Positions 14,601 through 24,291 of a stretch of 64,000 nucleotides of DNA are shown piece by piece. Position 1 is the first letter of the stretch. Each line of letters opens with the position of its first letter. This stretch comes from Siphonodentalium dalli (Eukaryota > Mollusca > Scaphopoda > Gadilida > Siphonodentaliidae). A model generated the notes under the pieces. That model did not search any database. It was not told the origin of the DNA and saw only the letters and a program-made list of their open reading frames with translations. The stretch is from positions 201,463,959 to 201,527,958 of the forward strand of contig CP136062.1 of assembly GCA_032622095.1 (NCBI GenBank). Direction: 5' to 3'. Made by a program: the position numbers and the translations under genes.

Positions 14601-17600
14601 ACATGTATTAAAGACATATTATGGACTTCTTCAGGTGTGTGGAACTGATCATTTAGAATTCCGGCACTATGCCAACTGGAAGAATGTAACATTATATTAA
14701 TATCGCCGAAAAGCTCAAGCCGATTGACCACACCGCTCGTCTGAACTACCCTCAATTGTAGATATTTATTTCGATTCTCAACGAAAACAACTTCGCCATC
14801 CAGAGGCACTTAATTTAATTAATATATAAGAATAGTGTGTTGTCAATTTAGGTATAATATTTGTAAATATAGCTACTTTGAGAAAGAGTGTTCTCTATTT
14901 ATATTTGATCACCCTACCGGAGTGTTTCACATCACTTTAAATTAGTTACATGCATGCAGGCCTCTCGGTTCAACAATTTGGGCACATCAGGGCAAACCAT
15001 GATAAAATTTCAAAATATAACACAAGACATTTAACCCTTTACCCAACAGAAGGGCCCTGTGCCAATGCATTCTCTTATATATGCGAGTCGACCATAGGTC
15101 GCCTCGCATATATAAGAGAATGCATTGGCTTAACACATTAAAAATTATAAAATTGTTAAAGAATGTAAGAAAAAATGGTAAAAAAAAGATTTTTTTTAGG
15201 CCAATGCATTCTCTTATATATGCGAGGCGACCTATGGTTGACTCGCATATATAAGAGAATGCATTGGCACAGGGCATAACTGTAACTATCACAATGTGGT
15301 CAAGGAGCCGGTTCCAATGATATCCATATTTGTATGGTTCTATTGAGACAGACCGAAGATATTTTAGACTGTTGAAGCTTTATTTGGCCGGTTTTGTTGG
15401 GTAAAGGGTTAAATCCTTGCATTTGATTTCTGAGAACAAATGATTCCAGACTGAATTAATGTGGAATCATTTAGGTGTTTCTCAGTACTACAGATTACGA
15501 GGTATGTTAACATTGCTATGCAATGACAACAAATCAATTTGGGGAAATACATGTATAGCCTGCATGCATGGAATATACTGCTGCTTTTCCCATATTGTTA
15601 TGGTTAAGGTACATTTTGAGTTCGGTCGGACTCATTTTGGCGGAGTTATTGCCCTTTTTCGACATAGCATCGTACATCCTGGGACGCATCTTTTGTCAAA
15701 GCCTGTATTCGGTCATTATTCAGTCAATTTGTTTTAAACTTGGCACAGATGGCAACAAGCATGGGATCCTGTGCACACGCTATATTGAGTTCAGTCAGAG
15801 TCATTTTGGCAGAGTTATTGCCATTTTTCGACATATAAATGTTTTATGGTTATTATTTTAGAGTTATTGACCCTTTCTCGACACACTGAAGATGTGCAAC
15901 ATATTTAGTGAATATGCACTTTGTATCATATTGGTGTAATAAATTCCTGAAACCCATAAATCCTTCAAACCTGTGCACCTTCGACAGGTGACATTTTTGT
16001 CAGCGACCTTTTATTCCATTTTGCATCATTACATAATAAGATAAACCAAGCTACTGAAGATATAATATACACATATAGCAGGTTTAATTGTTTTTAAACT
16101 TGTTTTGACACTGTTGAACTCTATAGATATTGCTAAAATAACAGTCGTGTGTTATAATGCAGTGGAAATGATTTGCTACCAGTGCTATGAGAGAATATTC
16201 AAGAATTAATCGGTTATGGTCATTTGAAAATTGTGGTCAACTGTATGTATAACCCATGATTAATTTGATATCTACAATTAAGTGATCTGGAATACTCTCC
16301 TGAGGTTATCAAATGACTAGAGAATAATCATAAAGTTGTTATTTTTGTAGATTGTATATCCAAAGTTGGTGGATTACAGTAATGCCCTAAATAATCGACT
16401 CCTTAACCACAGCAGAATTATGGGTAACTTTTCAGGATTTAGTCGGAAATATGGCTTGTTGCCATTCATCAGAAAGCTCTCACTGAGCTTCTTAACCACA
16501 GCAGAATTATGGGTAATTTTTCAGGATTTAGTCGGAAATATGGCTTGTTGCCATTCATCGGGAATGGCAACAAGCCATATTTCCGACTAAATCCTGAAAA
16601 GTTACCCTAATTATGCTGTGGATAAGAAGTCGATTATTTAGGGCATTACTGTACAACACCATTCTTACTTATGGATTATGGTATGGAGCCACTCTTATTA
16701 ATGAAATCATTAGTTTGTTTATGGGGAATAAATTTTTTCTAAAGTATGGAGAATTTTTTTACAATTCTATGTATTAAATAGTTCTGCGTTGTGTTTTCTG
16801 AAATGGAACACACATCGGTCTGATTGAACTTTTAGGTAATATTATTTGAATGCTACATCCTTTCATTGGACAAAGTTCCTGGGTACTTACTACCAGTTTG
16901 ATGCACTGAAATGACGAGCACACAATATGTCTTTATAAATCATTACAGACGTAACTTAAGCCTGCAGTTTTCAAAATTATGCGTAACCTATTTTTCGTTC
17001 ACCTGGTTTGTGCTTAAGTAACCTATGGTTACCAAGAGAGTTACACAAACTGTTATATTCACTACAACTAGTATTATTAACTACTAATGGGTAACTCATT
17101 GAACTAAAAATTTTAAATGTCTCAGTTTGGGACTTATTTAAGCAATAATTATGGTGAGAATCAGCGATTGCTAGACCTATAGAAAACTTTGGCTCAACCT
17201 GTTTTTCATTTTTATTTTAGGTAACCTCAAGGAAAACGGTTGTTCTCCTCAAATTTGCTGGCATCCATAACTTGAATGCTTGCCATTCGTTTATAAAATA
17301 TACCTGATAGTTTCATCACATCCAGAGCTAAACTGTTAGTCAGTTTCATTAGGAGACTAGAACCAGCCGCTTTTGGTTGTACAGCGGTGATATCTCCGGA
17401 TCGACCTATCCCATGACCAAGTCTGAAAGAGAATAAGATAATCTATGACCAAGTCTTAACCCTTTACCCAACAGAACGGCCCTGTGCCAATGAATTCTCT
17501 TATATATGCGAGTCGACCATAGGTCGCCTCGCATATATAAGAGAATGCATTGGCTTAACACATTAAAAATTATAAAATTGTTAAGAATGTAAGAAAAAAT

Positions 17601-20600
17601 GGTAAAAAGTGTTAAAAAAAGATTTTTTTTAAGCCAATGCATTCTCTTATATATGCGAGGCGACCTATGGTCGACTCGCATATATAAGAGAATGCATTGG
17701 CACAGGGCATAACTGTAACTATCACAATGTGGTCAAGGAGCCGGTTCCAATGATATCCATATATGTATGGTTCTATTGAGACAGACCGAAGATATTTTAG
17801 GCTGTTGAAGCTTTATTTGGCCGGTTTTGGCCGGTTTGTTGGGTAAAGGGTTAAAGAGAATAAGATAATATATGACTATTGAAATGTTCACCCAATCAAG
17901 GGAAACTGGCCAATTAGAAGTTAGTCAAGACTGTTTGACGCAAATTTACTTCAAAATAAGTTCTAGTCTGATTTCACCCATAGATGAAATTTTCCAAAAT
18001 ACAAATAATGTCTTTGAGCCCATAAGTTTTAAAACCCATGCACTTGCGAATGGAATATCCCAATCAGATTCGAAAGCTAAACATTGGTTATGGTCAATCT
18101 TTCATTTGACGAGATGTTAACACAAGAAATAATGAAATAAGAAAACAGAAAGTAAACACCCATGGGTTCCCATTCATTCCAGGATAAGCTGTTTGATGAA
18201 CTTATTACATGGACATCCCTACAAATGAGTGGGTGGGAGTCAAGTAACGACCTGCCATTGGTAACCATGTATCAAAAGGTTGATAACACTGTACCCGGAT
18301 TAAATGTAGAAACAAAGCAATCACAGCCTACTTGTGGCAGGCTTCGTCATAGTAGGTCATTTTCTCAATGTAGGTGTTTTGGATTTCAAACATCTGACGT
18401 TTTTGTCAGTGAGTAAACGAAACCAGCACAAATGTCATGCTCAGTGTTCATGCTGGGCCGAAAAATCTTTTGGACAATTTTTTGGCCAATTCTGATTTTT
18501 TTTGGCCAAATTAAAAAAACTTAGGCCAAATTAAATCCTCATTTTCTGGTCTCACAATTAATGAATATTTTTGTTTTATTTATCATCTAGCATTCGATAT
18601 AATTATGTCCATAGCTTCAAATACCGTGTCTAGACTTCTTTAATCCCACCATTGATACTTGACAATATACCACTACCCACCATCTACCATTCAACCTTAT
18701 GACATACAAAGGATTCATTAAGTGTTAATCCTCATTAATATTTTATTAAATTGTTTGATAGTGTCACCTAATCAATTAGCAGATGATCATACTATAAATC
18801 TTATTCTCATGTCGCACCCCTTACAAGATAAATTTGCGTTTTTGAATTAAATTTCCGATTTTGAGGTAAAACAAACTTTGGCCAAATGAAATTTTTTTGG
18901 CCATTTTCGAAAAAATTGGCCATTGGACAATTTGGCCTACAGTGTATGACAGCGTGAACCCTGGTCATGTTTTTTCAAATAAATACAAATTGTGTAAAAC
19001 TATCGTCTATTGATCTACAGTTGTGATAGATATAGTGTGTGACTCCCAAGACAAATCGTAAATGCAAGTTAGATAACTTTTTGGCAATGTTTTGTCCAAA
19101 AGTAGGAAAATATTAACTTTTTCATCTAAAACAACTTTCGCTATAATAGTGGTTGAAAATCAAACCATCAATTTACATGCATGTATCCATTAAGTCATGT
19201 TATTATAATATTTGTTAAAAAATTATATTTAATTCATCTTAGTTTTAGTTGCATTTGCATTGCTAAAAATATAAATGGTCCCAGTTTTTATTAAAACAGC
19301 CCGAAAAATATTGAGAAATTCAGAATAGCCCAAGTTTTGGCCCAATGGTTTTCTGGCCCAGCCCAGACACTGGTTTATAAACTGCATCATGAACTGCATG
19401 TCCATCAGATATGAAAGGATGAACAACAAATAAATTCCCAATTTGGATTCCCAATATATCTATAGTTGCAATTATAATAAAAGGTCAGCCGACCACAGTG
19501 TCCCCCGACAATGTGGCAAGTCAATGCCGCTTTGTTAAAGAAATTTTTCAAAGTCGAAATTTAAATCGAAAAGGGTTAATAACTCGATAAAAAAATAATT
19601 TTTCCATCATCTATATACATGTTGCACATCTCCAATATGTGGGTAACAATACTCTGAAGTTTAAAATATCTACGATCAATACTGTAGGAGGAGTTGATTA
19701 CACCATGAAGGTACTCTCATACAGAAAATTATAAAAAATGTTGAAATTTTCTAAGTCGAAAAGGGTTAATAACTCCGTCAAAAAATAATTTTTTTGTCAT
19801 CTACCGGTATATACATGTTGCACATCTTCAATATATGGGCAACAATATTCTGAAGTTTCAAATCTCTGGGATGAAATCTGTAGGAGGAGATGATTACACT
19901 ATGAAGGCACTCAAAAGTGTGACGGACGGACGGACGGACGAACTGACAGACGGACTGCTAGATGGATGGATGGACAGAGCCCGTATCTATAGTCCCCCGA
20001 AAATATATTTTTCGGGGGATAAAAATAATAAAATGGTAATCGAGGAACTAATTTTCTCAGCAAGTATCCAGATCTATATCAAAGGGTTTTTTTAAATCCC
20101 ACAAAGGACAACAGTGGCCACAAAATCTGTAGAAATATCCATATCAGTACTAACCTGTAATGTCGCCTAGCAACAAGGTTTGAGTAGATTCTGGCTTCCC
20201 GTTCACCAACCCCACAATTGCTGGAGAAATTGTTGCTGTCCATTGCTGCCAGCTGATGAAGTAACATCTCGATCGTCAAGTCATCCCAACCCTCATCGGG
20301 AAGCTTCCGCTAAAAAAATGAAAGAATTAGGAACTTCACTTTGATATATGCACTTTGTAGATTCTGCATGCTGAAACCATTGTTTGTAAACAACTACAGT
20401 AATGCTTAAGTAATCGACCCGAGAGCTTTCAGATGAATGGCAACAAGCCATATTTCCGACTAAATCCTGAAAAGTTACCCATAATTCTGCTGTGGTTAAA
20501 AGGTCGATTACTTAGAGCATTACTGTACTGTAACAACAGTCAGTGTTATGTTTTCCCGTACTAAAGATAATTCTAAAATACAGATAACGTGGATTATGAT

Positions 20601-22210
20601 CTGATGGGGTTCTGCGCATTTCCTCTGACATCAACTTATTTGCAGCAGCTCAACTGGCACTATATTATCTTTTTGGTAAAATCAGAAGATAACTTTAAAG
20701 ATACTCAATCCAATCAGATAGTCCCCATACCATCAAGATACAACAACAACAACATTTCTTCAAAATACGCTTTAGTTATCAGAATCGATTTATTGCAACA
20801 AAATAATGCTAACCACTGTCAACTATGGAATCAAATTTCCCAAAACTTGTTATTTATCAACATTTTGTTCAACAAAATATGGCCGTATTATGACTAAAGT
20901 ATCATGAAATTTGACCGTATTACCTCTTGATTTTAGAGTTATCTATCTTCATCCGCAATTTTGTCCGAGGCCACATTATTTTGTTTGACCACATTATTAC
21001 ACATCTCGAGAAATAACAAACTTCAAAAATTGATATCTGATCACTCTACAATCTACATGAGCTTTGATGGGTGGGTTTGAATCAAATATTTTTTACCCCC
21101 GAAGCCAAAGAAATAGTAATTTAGGAGCGTCTGTTTGGATTGAGTACCTTTAATACCTGTAACACTTTGCATAAATCTTCTGGCAAATACCGTAATGGGT
21201 AAAATTTTAGGTGATATGTGCTATTAAATACGGTGGCACCCTGACCTTGATATTTATTGTTTGATCGGCGGAAATTAAATAATAATCTTTTCTCCTGGCA
21301 AATACCTTGCAAAGTTTATGGTACCTATACAATACCAATGTTTATATACAGTGTCAAATGACAACCCCTTACATGCACAAAATTTAAAGATGGATTATCT
21401 CTTTAAATAACAAAATTGAAATAGTTGCATGGGTATACAATAATAAATATGAATTGAAGACCCCTGTCCGGAAATGCTTCTATCAATTAATATTGATTTT
21501 ATTTCGAATATTTTATTATGACATGAGAAGATTAAATGGGGCACTTTATTCTTCTATTTTTAGAACAGACCATTGAGGCGATACCATATAGTGATAGAGA
21601 TCATTAGGGTGTTCCCATAACTATATTACGAACATCAAAAGTCCAAGATCGATTGTTTGTATTGTTTTGTTTTATTGCATAGATATAACCGATAATGAGT
21701 ATAATTAACGTTTATTTGTGACAGAATTACACGATAAAATTTCTGGTCTCTGTTAACAGTAACCACTATTGTTTGTTAGCTAAACAACCACACCTTTTTA
21801 GACCAAACAATAATCAAAATATAATCAATATTAATCGAAAGAAGAATTTTCGGACAGGAGTCTTCGATTCATATCTAATATTTGATACCCTGGTAACTAT
21901 ATAACACATGTATACAAAGAGATAGAAAAAAACTAAAACTAAAACACAATTACAATTTCTTGATTTTTCTACTTATATTACTGTAGATGCGTAGACATTC
22001 AGAACTTGGCTTAAATTATCAAATGATTTACTAAATACTATTATATATTCGCTAACCCCTAGCGGAAACCCTGAATTATTCTAGCTAATAACTCACATGT
22101 CTCAGCAACTGTTCAATCTTTTTCTGGTGGGTGCTGCAAGCCTGAGCTCCTTGCTGTACATAATTTGGTGGTACAAGTTTCTCACATAAGGCATAGCCCT
22201 CCGGTGTCAT
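2597..22210 (-). CDS. SEPSECS: O-phosphoseryl-tRNA(Sec) selenium transferase, nine exons, 3' end outside window
   Basis: SepSecS is a PLP enzyme that converts Sep-tRNA(Sec) to Sec-tRNA(Sec) using selenophosphate, the last step of selenocysteine synthesis; it works as a cytosolic tetramer. Minus-strand exons are 22097-22210, 20155-20309, 17304-17422, 14423-14581, 12691-12844, 10764-10866, 8213-8342, 5469-5654 and 2597-2678. All have GT-AG borders and join in frame to 400 codons plus two bases. By comparison with the vertebrate family, the start [17 protein letters not shown] matches the usual N-terminus. Numbering stays in register with the human enzyme: R75, R97, S98, Q105, N252, the PLP lysine K284 ([13 protein letters not shown]) and R313. 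The family is about 500 residues long, so about 100 C-terminal residues lie beyond the left edge or in an exon I could not see in 1-2596. Introns hold many mobile elements but no exon is broken. Identification is firm. Confidence 0.95.
3111..3485. mobile_element. Family G element (CCCCAGAGGGTGAATTT), rearranged
   Basis: Contains several direct and inverted copies of the block with GTCCCCAGAGGGTGAATTT and CTGCAAATAGTGTGTCTG also found at 6614, 7505, 14060 and 14340. It lies in SEPSECS intron 8. An isolated inverted remnant of the same block is at about 4500-4555. Confidence 0.7.
4799..4845 (+). CDS. Possible short coding exon inside SEPSECS intron 8
   Basis: ATG AAT GAA begins an open run reading [15 protein letters not shown], followed by a donor-like TT|GTGAGA. 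It is preceded by GACTTCCGG and an upstream ATGGCTTCC that opens a 12-codon frame closing just here. No partner exon or homologue was recognised. It may be chance or a retained fragment, so this is a weak call. Confidence 0.15.
4951..5095. mobile_element. Solitary palindromic MITE-like hairpin
   Basis: The left arm from ATCTACAACTCGTCC to AAATTAGGTCTG is repeated inverted from CAGACCTAATTTACTGG to GGACTCGTTGTAGAT. Arms are about 60 bases and nearly perfect around a ~20-base loop. No other copy is seen in the window. Confidence 0.75.
5469..5654 (-). CDS. SEPSECS: SEPSECS exon 8
   Basis: Encodes residues 312-373, beginning [19 protein letters not shown] and ending NNPISI. R313 is the conserved active-site arginine that helps bind the phosphoseryl group in the human enzyme. 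Acceptor TTGCCTTACAG and donor ATAG|GTACTT frame it. Confidence 0.95.
5777..5991. mobile_element. PAL element, full palindrome
   Basis: Starts TACAGTAATGCCCTAAATAA and ends with the inverse. The arms (about 100 bases, including ACCACAGCAGAATTATGGG and GGCTTGTTGCCATTCATC) are near-perfect inverted repeats meeting at GAAAGCTCTC. Other copies are at 6369, 16375, 20395, 22677 and 50422. Confidence 0.85.
6087..6250. repeat. Two diverged HP-type hairpins
   Basis: Two inverted repeats, 6087-6156 and 6184-6250, share GCATTCTCTTATATATG stems with the HP family but lack its TTAACCCTTT ends. They look like older relatives or fragments. Confidence 0.65.
6369..6440. mobile_element. PAL element, internally deleted
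   Basis: Keeps both ends (TACAGTAATGCCCTAAAT and GGGCATTACTGTA) and one ACCCATAATTCTGCTGTGGT block in only 72 bases. Confidence 0.8.
6614..7565. mobile_element. Family G element carrying a nested family E element
   Basis: Ends are inverted repeats of about 70 bases: AAGCCTGCAAATAGTGTGTC on the left, and its inverse ending GGCTT on the right. The middle holds family E at 6941-7415, so E inserted into G or was captured by it. Located in SEPSECS intron 7. Confidence 0.7.
6941..7415. mobile_element. Family E element
   Basis: Begins AGATCATGCCATGAATCTC and ends with the inverse GGCATGATCT. Inner ends include GAGATCATATTCCACCAGTA and its inverse. Related copies are at 9782-10255 and 57869-58882. 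Confidence 0.75.
8213..8342 (-). CDS. SEPSECS: SEPSECS exon 7, PLP lysine exon
   Basis: Encodes residues 269-311. [19 protein letters not shown] places the PLP Schiff-base lysine at residue 284, the number it has in the human enzyme. Acceptor TTTATTTTAG and donor CCAG|GTACTT. Confidence 0.97.
8874..9273. mobile_element. HP element copy 1
   Basis: Runs from TTAACCCTTTACCCAACA to TGTTGGGTAAAGGGTTAA. It contains AACCGGCCAAAACCGGCC near the left end and two hairpins (about 9030-9095 and 9177-9243), each with a 26-28-bp perfect stem CCAATGCATTCTCTTATATA. TTAA at both borders suits a piggyBac-like target site. Located in SEPSECS intron 6; no coding capacity. Confidence 0.85.
9782..10255. mobile_element. 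Family E element
   Basis: Begins AGATCATACCATGAGTCTC and ends TTCATAGCATGATCT; about 474 bases with inverted ends. More diverged from the other two copies than they are from each other. Confidence 0.7.
10764..10866 (-). CDS. SEPSECS: SEPSECS exon 6
   Basis: Encodes residues 234-268 with [15 protein letters not shown]252 is the conserved PLP-pocket asparagine. Acceptor TTATTTCAG and donor CAACAG|GTAAGG. Confidence 0.96.
10934..11680. mobile_element. Family A element split by HP copy 2
   Basis: Begins TTAAAGGTACTCAATCC and continues with family A sequence to about 11217. HP copy 2 follows, and then family A resumes from 11619 (CTCGACTCGAATCAAATATT). This shows HP inserted into an existing A copy. 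Confidence 0.7.
11218..11618. mobile_element. HP element copy 2
   Basis: Near-identical to copy 1 and in the same orientation, with TTAACCC and GGGTTAA borders. Located in SEPSECS intron 5. Confidence 0.85.
12691..12844 (-). CDS. SEPSECS: SEPSECS exon 5
   Basis: Encodes residues 183-233: [18 protein letters not shown], then [12 protein letters not shown]. Both blocks are family hallmarks. Acceptor TCATTTTAG and donor GATAG|GTACTT. Confidence 0.97.
12869..13193 (+). mobile_element. Short non-autonomous Helitron-like element
   Basis: Starts TCTATTATATATTTTGG right after an A and ends CTAG right before a T. Just inside the 3' end is a small hairpin, GCCC-AGACGAAGT-CGGGC. TC start, CTRR end, subterminal hairpin and A^T insertion are the Helitron signature. 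Ends match 32254-32925. It sits 25 bases upstream of SEPSECS exon 5, in intron 4. Confidence 0.7.
13250..13409. mobile_element. Palindromic element with CCTATTGACTGC ends
   Basis: CCTATTGACTGCCTTGGGG at the left is inverted as CCCCAAAGCAGTCAATAGG at the right, with further matching inner bases (GAATAGTGAG / CTCGCTATTC). One copy in the window. Confidence 0.65.
13420..13690. repeat. Short diverged direct repeats
   Basis: AAATTCTGGCCTC, AATTCTGGCATC and ATGACGTCAG-type phrases recur about every 60-100 bases. No coding signal. Confidence 0.45.
14038..14409. mobile_element. Family G element, compact copy
   Basis: AAGCCTGAGTTTAGTGTG at the left and its inverse ending CTCAGGCTT at the right, each followed inwards by the GAGGTCCCCAGAGGG block. 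Ends 13 bases from SEPSECS exon 4. Confidence 0.75.
14423..14581 (-). CDS. SEPSECS: SEPSECS exon 4
   Basis: Encodes residues 130-182: [11 protein letters not shown], then [15 protein letters not shown], matching the strongly conserved family blocks. Acceptor AACATTGCAG and donor GCAG|GTTAGT. Confidence 0.97.
15031..15412. mobile_element. HP element copy 3, inverted
   Basis: Same family as 8874 and 11218 but in the opposite orientation (the GGCCGG end is on the right), with TTAACCC and GGGTTAA borders. Two long hairpins intact. Located in SEPSECS intron 3. Confidence 0.85.
15600..15850. repeat. Diverged tandem core repeat
   Basis: Two units share TTGAGTTC then GTC-GA-TCATTTTGGC-GAGTTATTGCC and TTTTTCGACATA. 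The ORFs here are repeat shadows. Confidence 0.55.
16375..16653. mobile_element. PAL element with an internal duplication
   Basis: Has normal PAL ends, but the left arm block ACCACAGCAGAATTATGGG through CATTCATC occurs twice before the inverted right arm, making it longer than the 5777 copy. Confidence 0.8.
17304..17422 (-). CDS. SEPSECS: SEPSECS exon 3, phosphate-loop exon
   Basis: Encodes residues 90-129: [21 protein letters not shown]97, S98 and Q105 are the P-loop residues that hold the phosphate of Sep. Acceptor TCTCTTTCAG and donor TCAG|GTATAT. Confidence 0.97.
17456..17854. mobile_element. HP element copy 4, inverted
   Basis: Same orientation as copy 3, only 33 bases upstream of SEPSECS exon 3 (in intron 2). 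Near-identical to the other copies, with TTAA borders. Confidence 0.85.
18445..18965. mobile_element. Element with GGCCAAAT-rich inverted ends
   Basis: Left GTTCATGCTGGGCCGAAAAA and TTTTTGGCCAA motifs are mirrored by TTGGCCATTGGACAATTTGG and the right end GCGTGAACCC. A related end is at about 40490-40603. Confidence 0.45.
19480..20030. repeat. Two ~190-bp core repeats plus ACGG microsatellite
   Basis: Units at about 19556 and 19755 share AAAAGGGTTAATAACTC, ATATACATGTTGCACATC and GTAGGAGGAG-TGATTACAC. They are followed by GACGGACGGACGGACGGAC at about 19922 and a small hairpin around CCCCCGAAAATATA at 19993-20020. Core repeats plus ACGG resemble pearl-type elements of oysters. Confidence 0.6.
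20155..20309 (-). CDS. SEPSECS: SEPSECS exon 2
   Basis: Encodes residues 39-89: [32 protein letters not shown]75 is conserved. Acceptor TTTTTTTAG and donor TTACAG|GTTAGT. Confidence 0.97.
20395..20527. mobile_element. PAL element, one arm mostly lost
   Basis: TACAGTAATGCTTAAGTAAT at the left and its inverse ending TTACTGTA at the right. The left arm jumps straight to the GAGAGCTTTC centre. Confidence 0.8.
20695..21153. mobile_element. Family A element
   Basis: From TTAAAGATACTCAATCCAAT to ATTGAGTACCTTTAA, about 460 bases with inverted ends and TTAA borders. Shares internal TTATCAGAATCGATT and CTCGAGAAATAACAAACTTC with 57417-57845. Located in SEPSECS intron 1. Confidence 0.75.
21383..21925. 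mobile_element. Family D element
   Basis: Begins TTTAAAGATGGATTATCTC and ends near ACAAAGAGATAG. Shares GTCCGGAAATGCTTCTATC and GACAGGAGTCTTCGATTC with copies at 33451 and 58258. Confidence 0.75.
22097..22210 (-). CDS. SEPSECS: SEPSECS exon 1 with start codon
   Basis: Encodes residues 1-38, starting [17 protein letters not shown]. This is the ATG whose distance to the phosphate loop reproduces human numbering. Donor CAT|GTGAGT. Confidence 0.93.
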
Positions 22211-22676
22211 GTTGTGACGTATTCAAATCTATAATCATAAAGTTATTCTAAATCATAAATACCAATTTTTGTCAAAAAAATACCAATATCATAACCCCAG
22301 GAATCCTTGATTTGGAAATTTATTGTCACAACAATAGCAGTGGTTGGTTAGAGTCATGCGGAGTAATATTGGAAGACGATTAGGAATGTGTGTTGCTGAG
22401 AATTACAAAAAGTTCCTTCCTCAGTATTGTTTCATGCATGCCAAGGATCTTTCAAATGAGGGTGCCACCCCCCCCCCCTCTTTTGGCATTTTATTACATG
22501 CTTGTTCCTATAATTACAGTGTTCTTGCTGTGTTGTATATACAATTACAAATCTGTATGCCACACCTGTTCCAAATGCATCATGTTGATAACATACGACA
22601 TAAATGATGTTTGACTCAACCATGAAACCTAAACTATAAAATAAAAGCATCAACACACATGACAAAACAAGTCCTG
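22211..22676. other. SEPSECS 5' flank
   Basis: Contains the 5' untranslated region and probable promoter of SEPSECS. I see no clear TATA box, repeat family or ORF worth calling. A run of ten C lies near 22468. Confidence 0.4.
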
Positions 22677-22894
22677 TACAGTAATGCTCTTAAGTAATCG
22701 ACTTCATAACCACAGCAGAGTTATTGGTAACTTTTCACGATTTAGTCGGTAATATGGCTTGTTGCCATTCATCGGAAAGCTCTCCCCGAGAGCTTTCCGA
22801 TGAATGGCAACAAGCCATATTTCCGACTAAATCCTGAAAAGTTACCCATAATTCTGCTGTGGTTAAGTAGTCGATTACTTAGAGCATTACTGTA
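22677..22894. mobile_element. PAL element, full palindrome
   Basis: TACAGTAATGCTCTTAAGTA to its inverse ending TTACTGTA; arms meet at CTCTCCCCGAGAG. Sits about 470 bases upstream of the SEPSECS start. Confidence 0.85.
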
Positions 22895-23832
22895 TTTGCC
22901 TGAATAAAGCTTGTAAGTCTGATTTTTTTTAATTCTCAGATTCTAGGACAGGTGGCGTGCAATAAACACAGAACGACATGTGTACTGTTAATGTGTTTGT
23001 CGATACGGTACTTGTACTTGTGTCATCGTGGAAGGATAGAACCCCGAGGCTGTGCCCTCTCGTTTCTCCTTGCATGCTAGCACTTGTGTGTTTCTGTGTA
23101 TATAAGTTACAGTGTCTCGTTGTGTGTCATAGCGTGATACAAGGTAAGATGGGACCAATTTACTGTGAATCGTCAGGTGGTATAGGTCCCGCCAAGCCTT
23201 GCATCATGCAACTGGAGACACAAGTTGTAACTTTAATTTACCAATTGGAAATAGTGCTCGGCATGTGAGTTTTGGTTTAGGGTCAGGGTATGCCAAAAAT
23301 AAGTTTTTGAACAAATGGTTTTGCATTAAAACATATTTGGGTATATTCTCATAAAATGACAACCACTACCAAAACTAATTGCAAATTGTCAAAAGTCAAA
23401 TCTATATGTACATTATGGTTGTGCGAATTATCCATAACTTCCAAAAGATTCAACTTTCATAGGACACACCTCCAAGCTTGTTAATTTCAACCTTAAATGT
23501 TTCTCCAACATTTGCAGATAATTGCCATGTTGTTTTCTGTTAAAACAAGGGATGATATCAAGAATGTATCCTTGAACTGCAGCCATGGCAATGACGTAAA
23601 CTATAAGAACAACATGCAATTAATAGCCATAGACACATTTCCATTGATATGCCTTTGAAAAATCAAATCACCAGTTAATCCACCCTGGTTTTTTCTACAG
23701 TAATCAATTTATTTTTTGTATGTAATCCCTTTAGTGCGGTGACGTACCATATTTATTTGCAACATTATACGTTTTTCAACTTGACCCGAACAAAAAACAG
23801 TGTTGTTTCAAGATGGCGGTTACTCTCATGGT
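22895..23832. other. Divergent intergenic region
   Basis: No repeat family recognised. CAAGATGGCGG at 23809-23819 looks like a YY1-type promoter motif; its ATG opens only a nine-codon frame. Confidence 0.35.
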
Positions 23833-23987
23833 ATGGATATAGACTTCCAGTTTAGTGGCATGCTACAGCCTCATACCAAATCAGAATTTCAACCTCTGAT
23901 TGATTTATTTAAATTGGAGACATCTGGAGACATGATAAAAAGTATTCCCTACTCTCTGTGGAATTATCTGGTATTCAATGTGAAGAG
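23833..23987 (+). CDS. Candidate first coding exon of an unrecognised gene
   Basis: ATG GAT ATA GAC opens 51 codons beginning MDIDFQFSGMLQPHTK and including MIKSIPYSLWNYLVF, ending at a donor-like AAGAG|GTAATT. Composition is protein-like and less AT-biased than flanking DNA. The position, 1.6 kb from and divergent to SEPSECS, with a CAAGATGGCGG motif just upstream, fits a promoter-proximal exon. I could not place a second exon or name a family. Confidence 0.4.
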
Positions 23988-24291
23988 GTAATTCAGCTTA
24001 ATGAGATGACCCAGCCATATATAATTCAATGCACCTAATATTGTTTTAGAATAAATTCACTTATAATTACTCTATACAGTCAGATGAGTATAAATTAGGT
24101 ATAAAGATATATACAAGCTTGTCATAATTTGTGGCTTATGGTGGCAATAATGATAGGATTTTTATTGTAGTGATAATATGCAGAGGTTGAGGCATGTTTT
24201 GGTAAGTTAGTTTGGTTCATTCTGAGTTATCCATTGGTTATTGTACGGGATTCAATATATATAATACATGTTGTTGAAATATTCTGACTTT

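Noticed and set aside
15568-15861. 97-codon frame with cysteine- and phenylalanine-rich sequence
   Set aside because: It follows a diverged tandem core repeat and has no family match.
24181-24205. 18-base micro-exon after the candidate exon at 23833
   Set aside because: It stays open only if a different, weaker donor is used in the first exon, and the acceptor has a poor pyrimidine tract.
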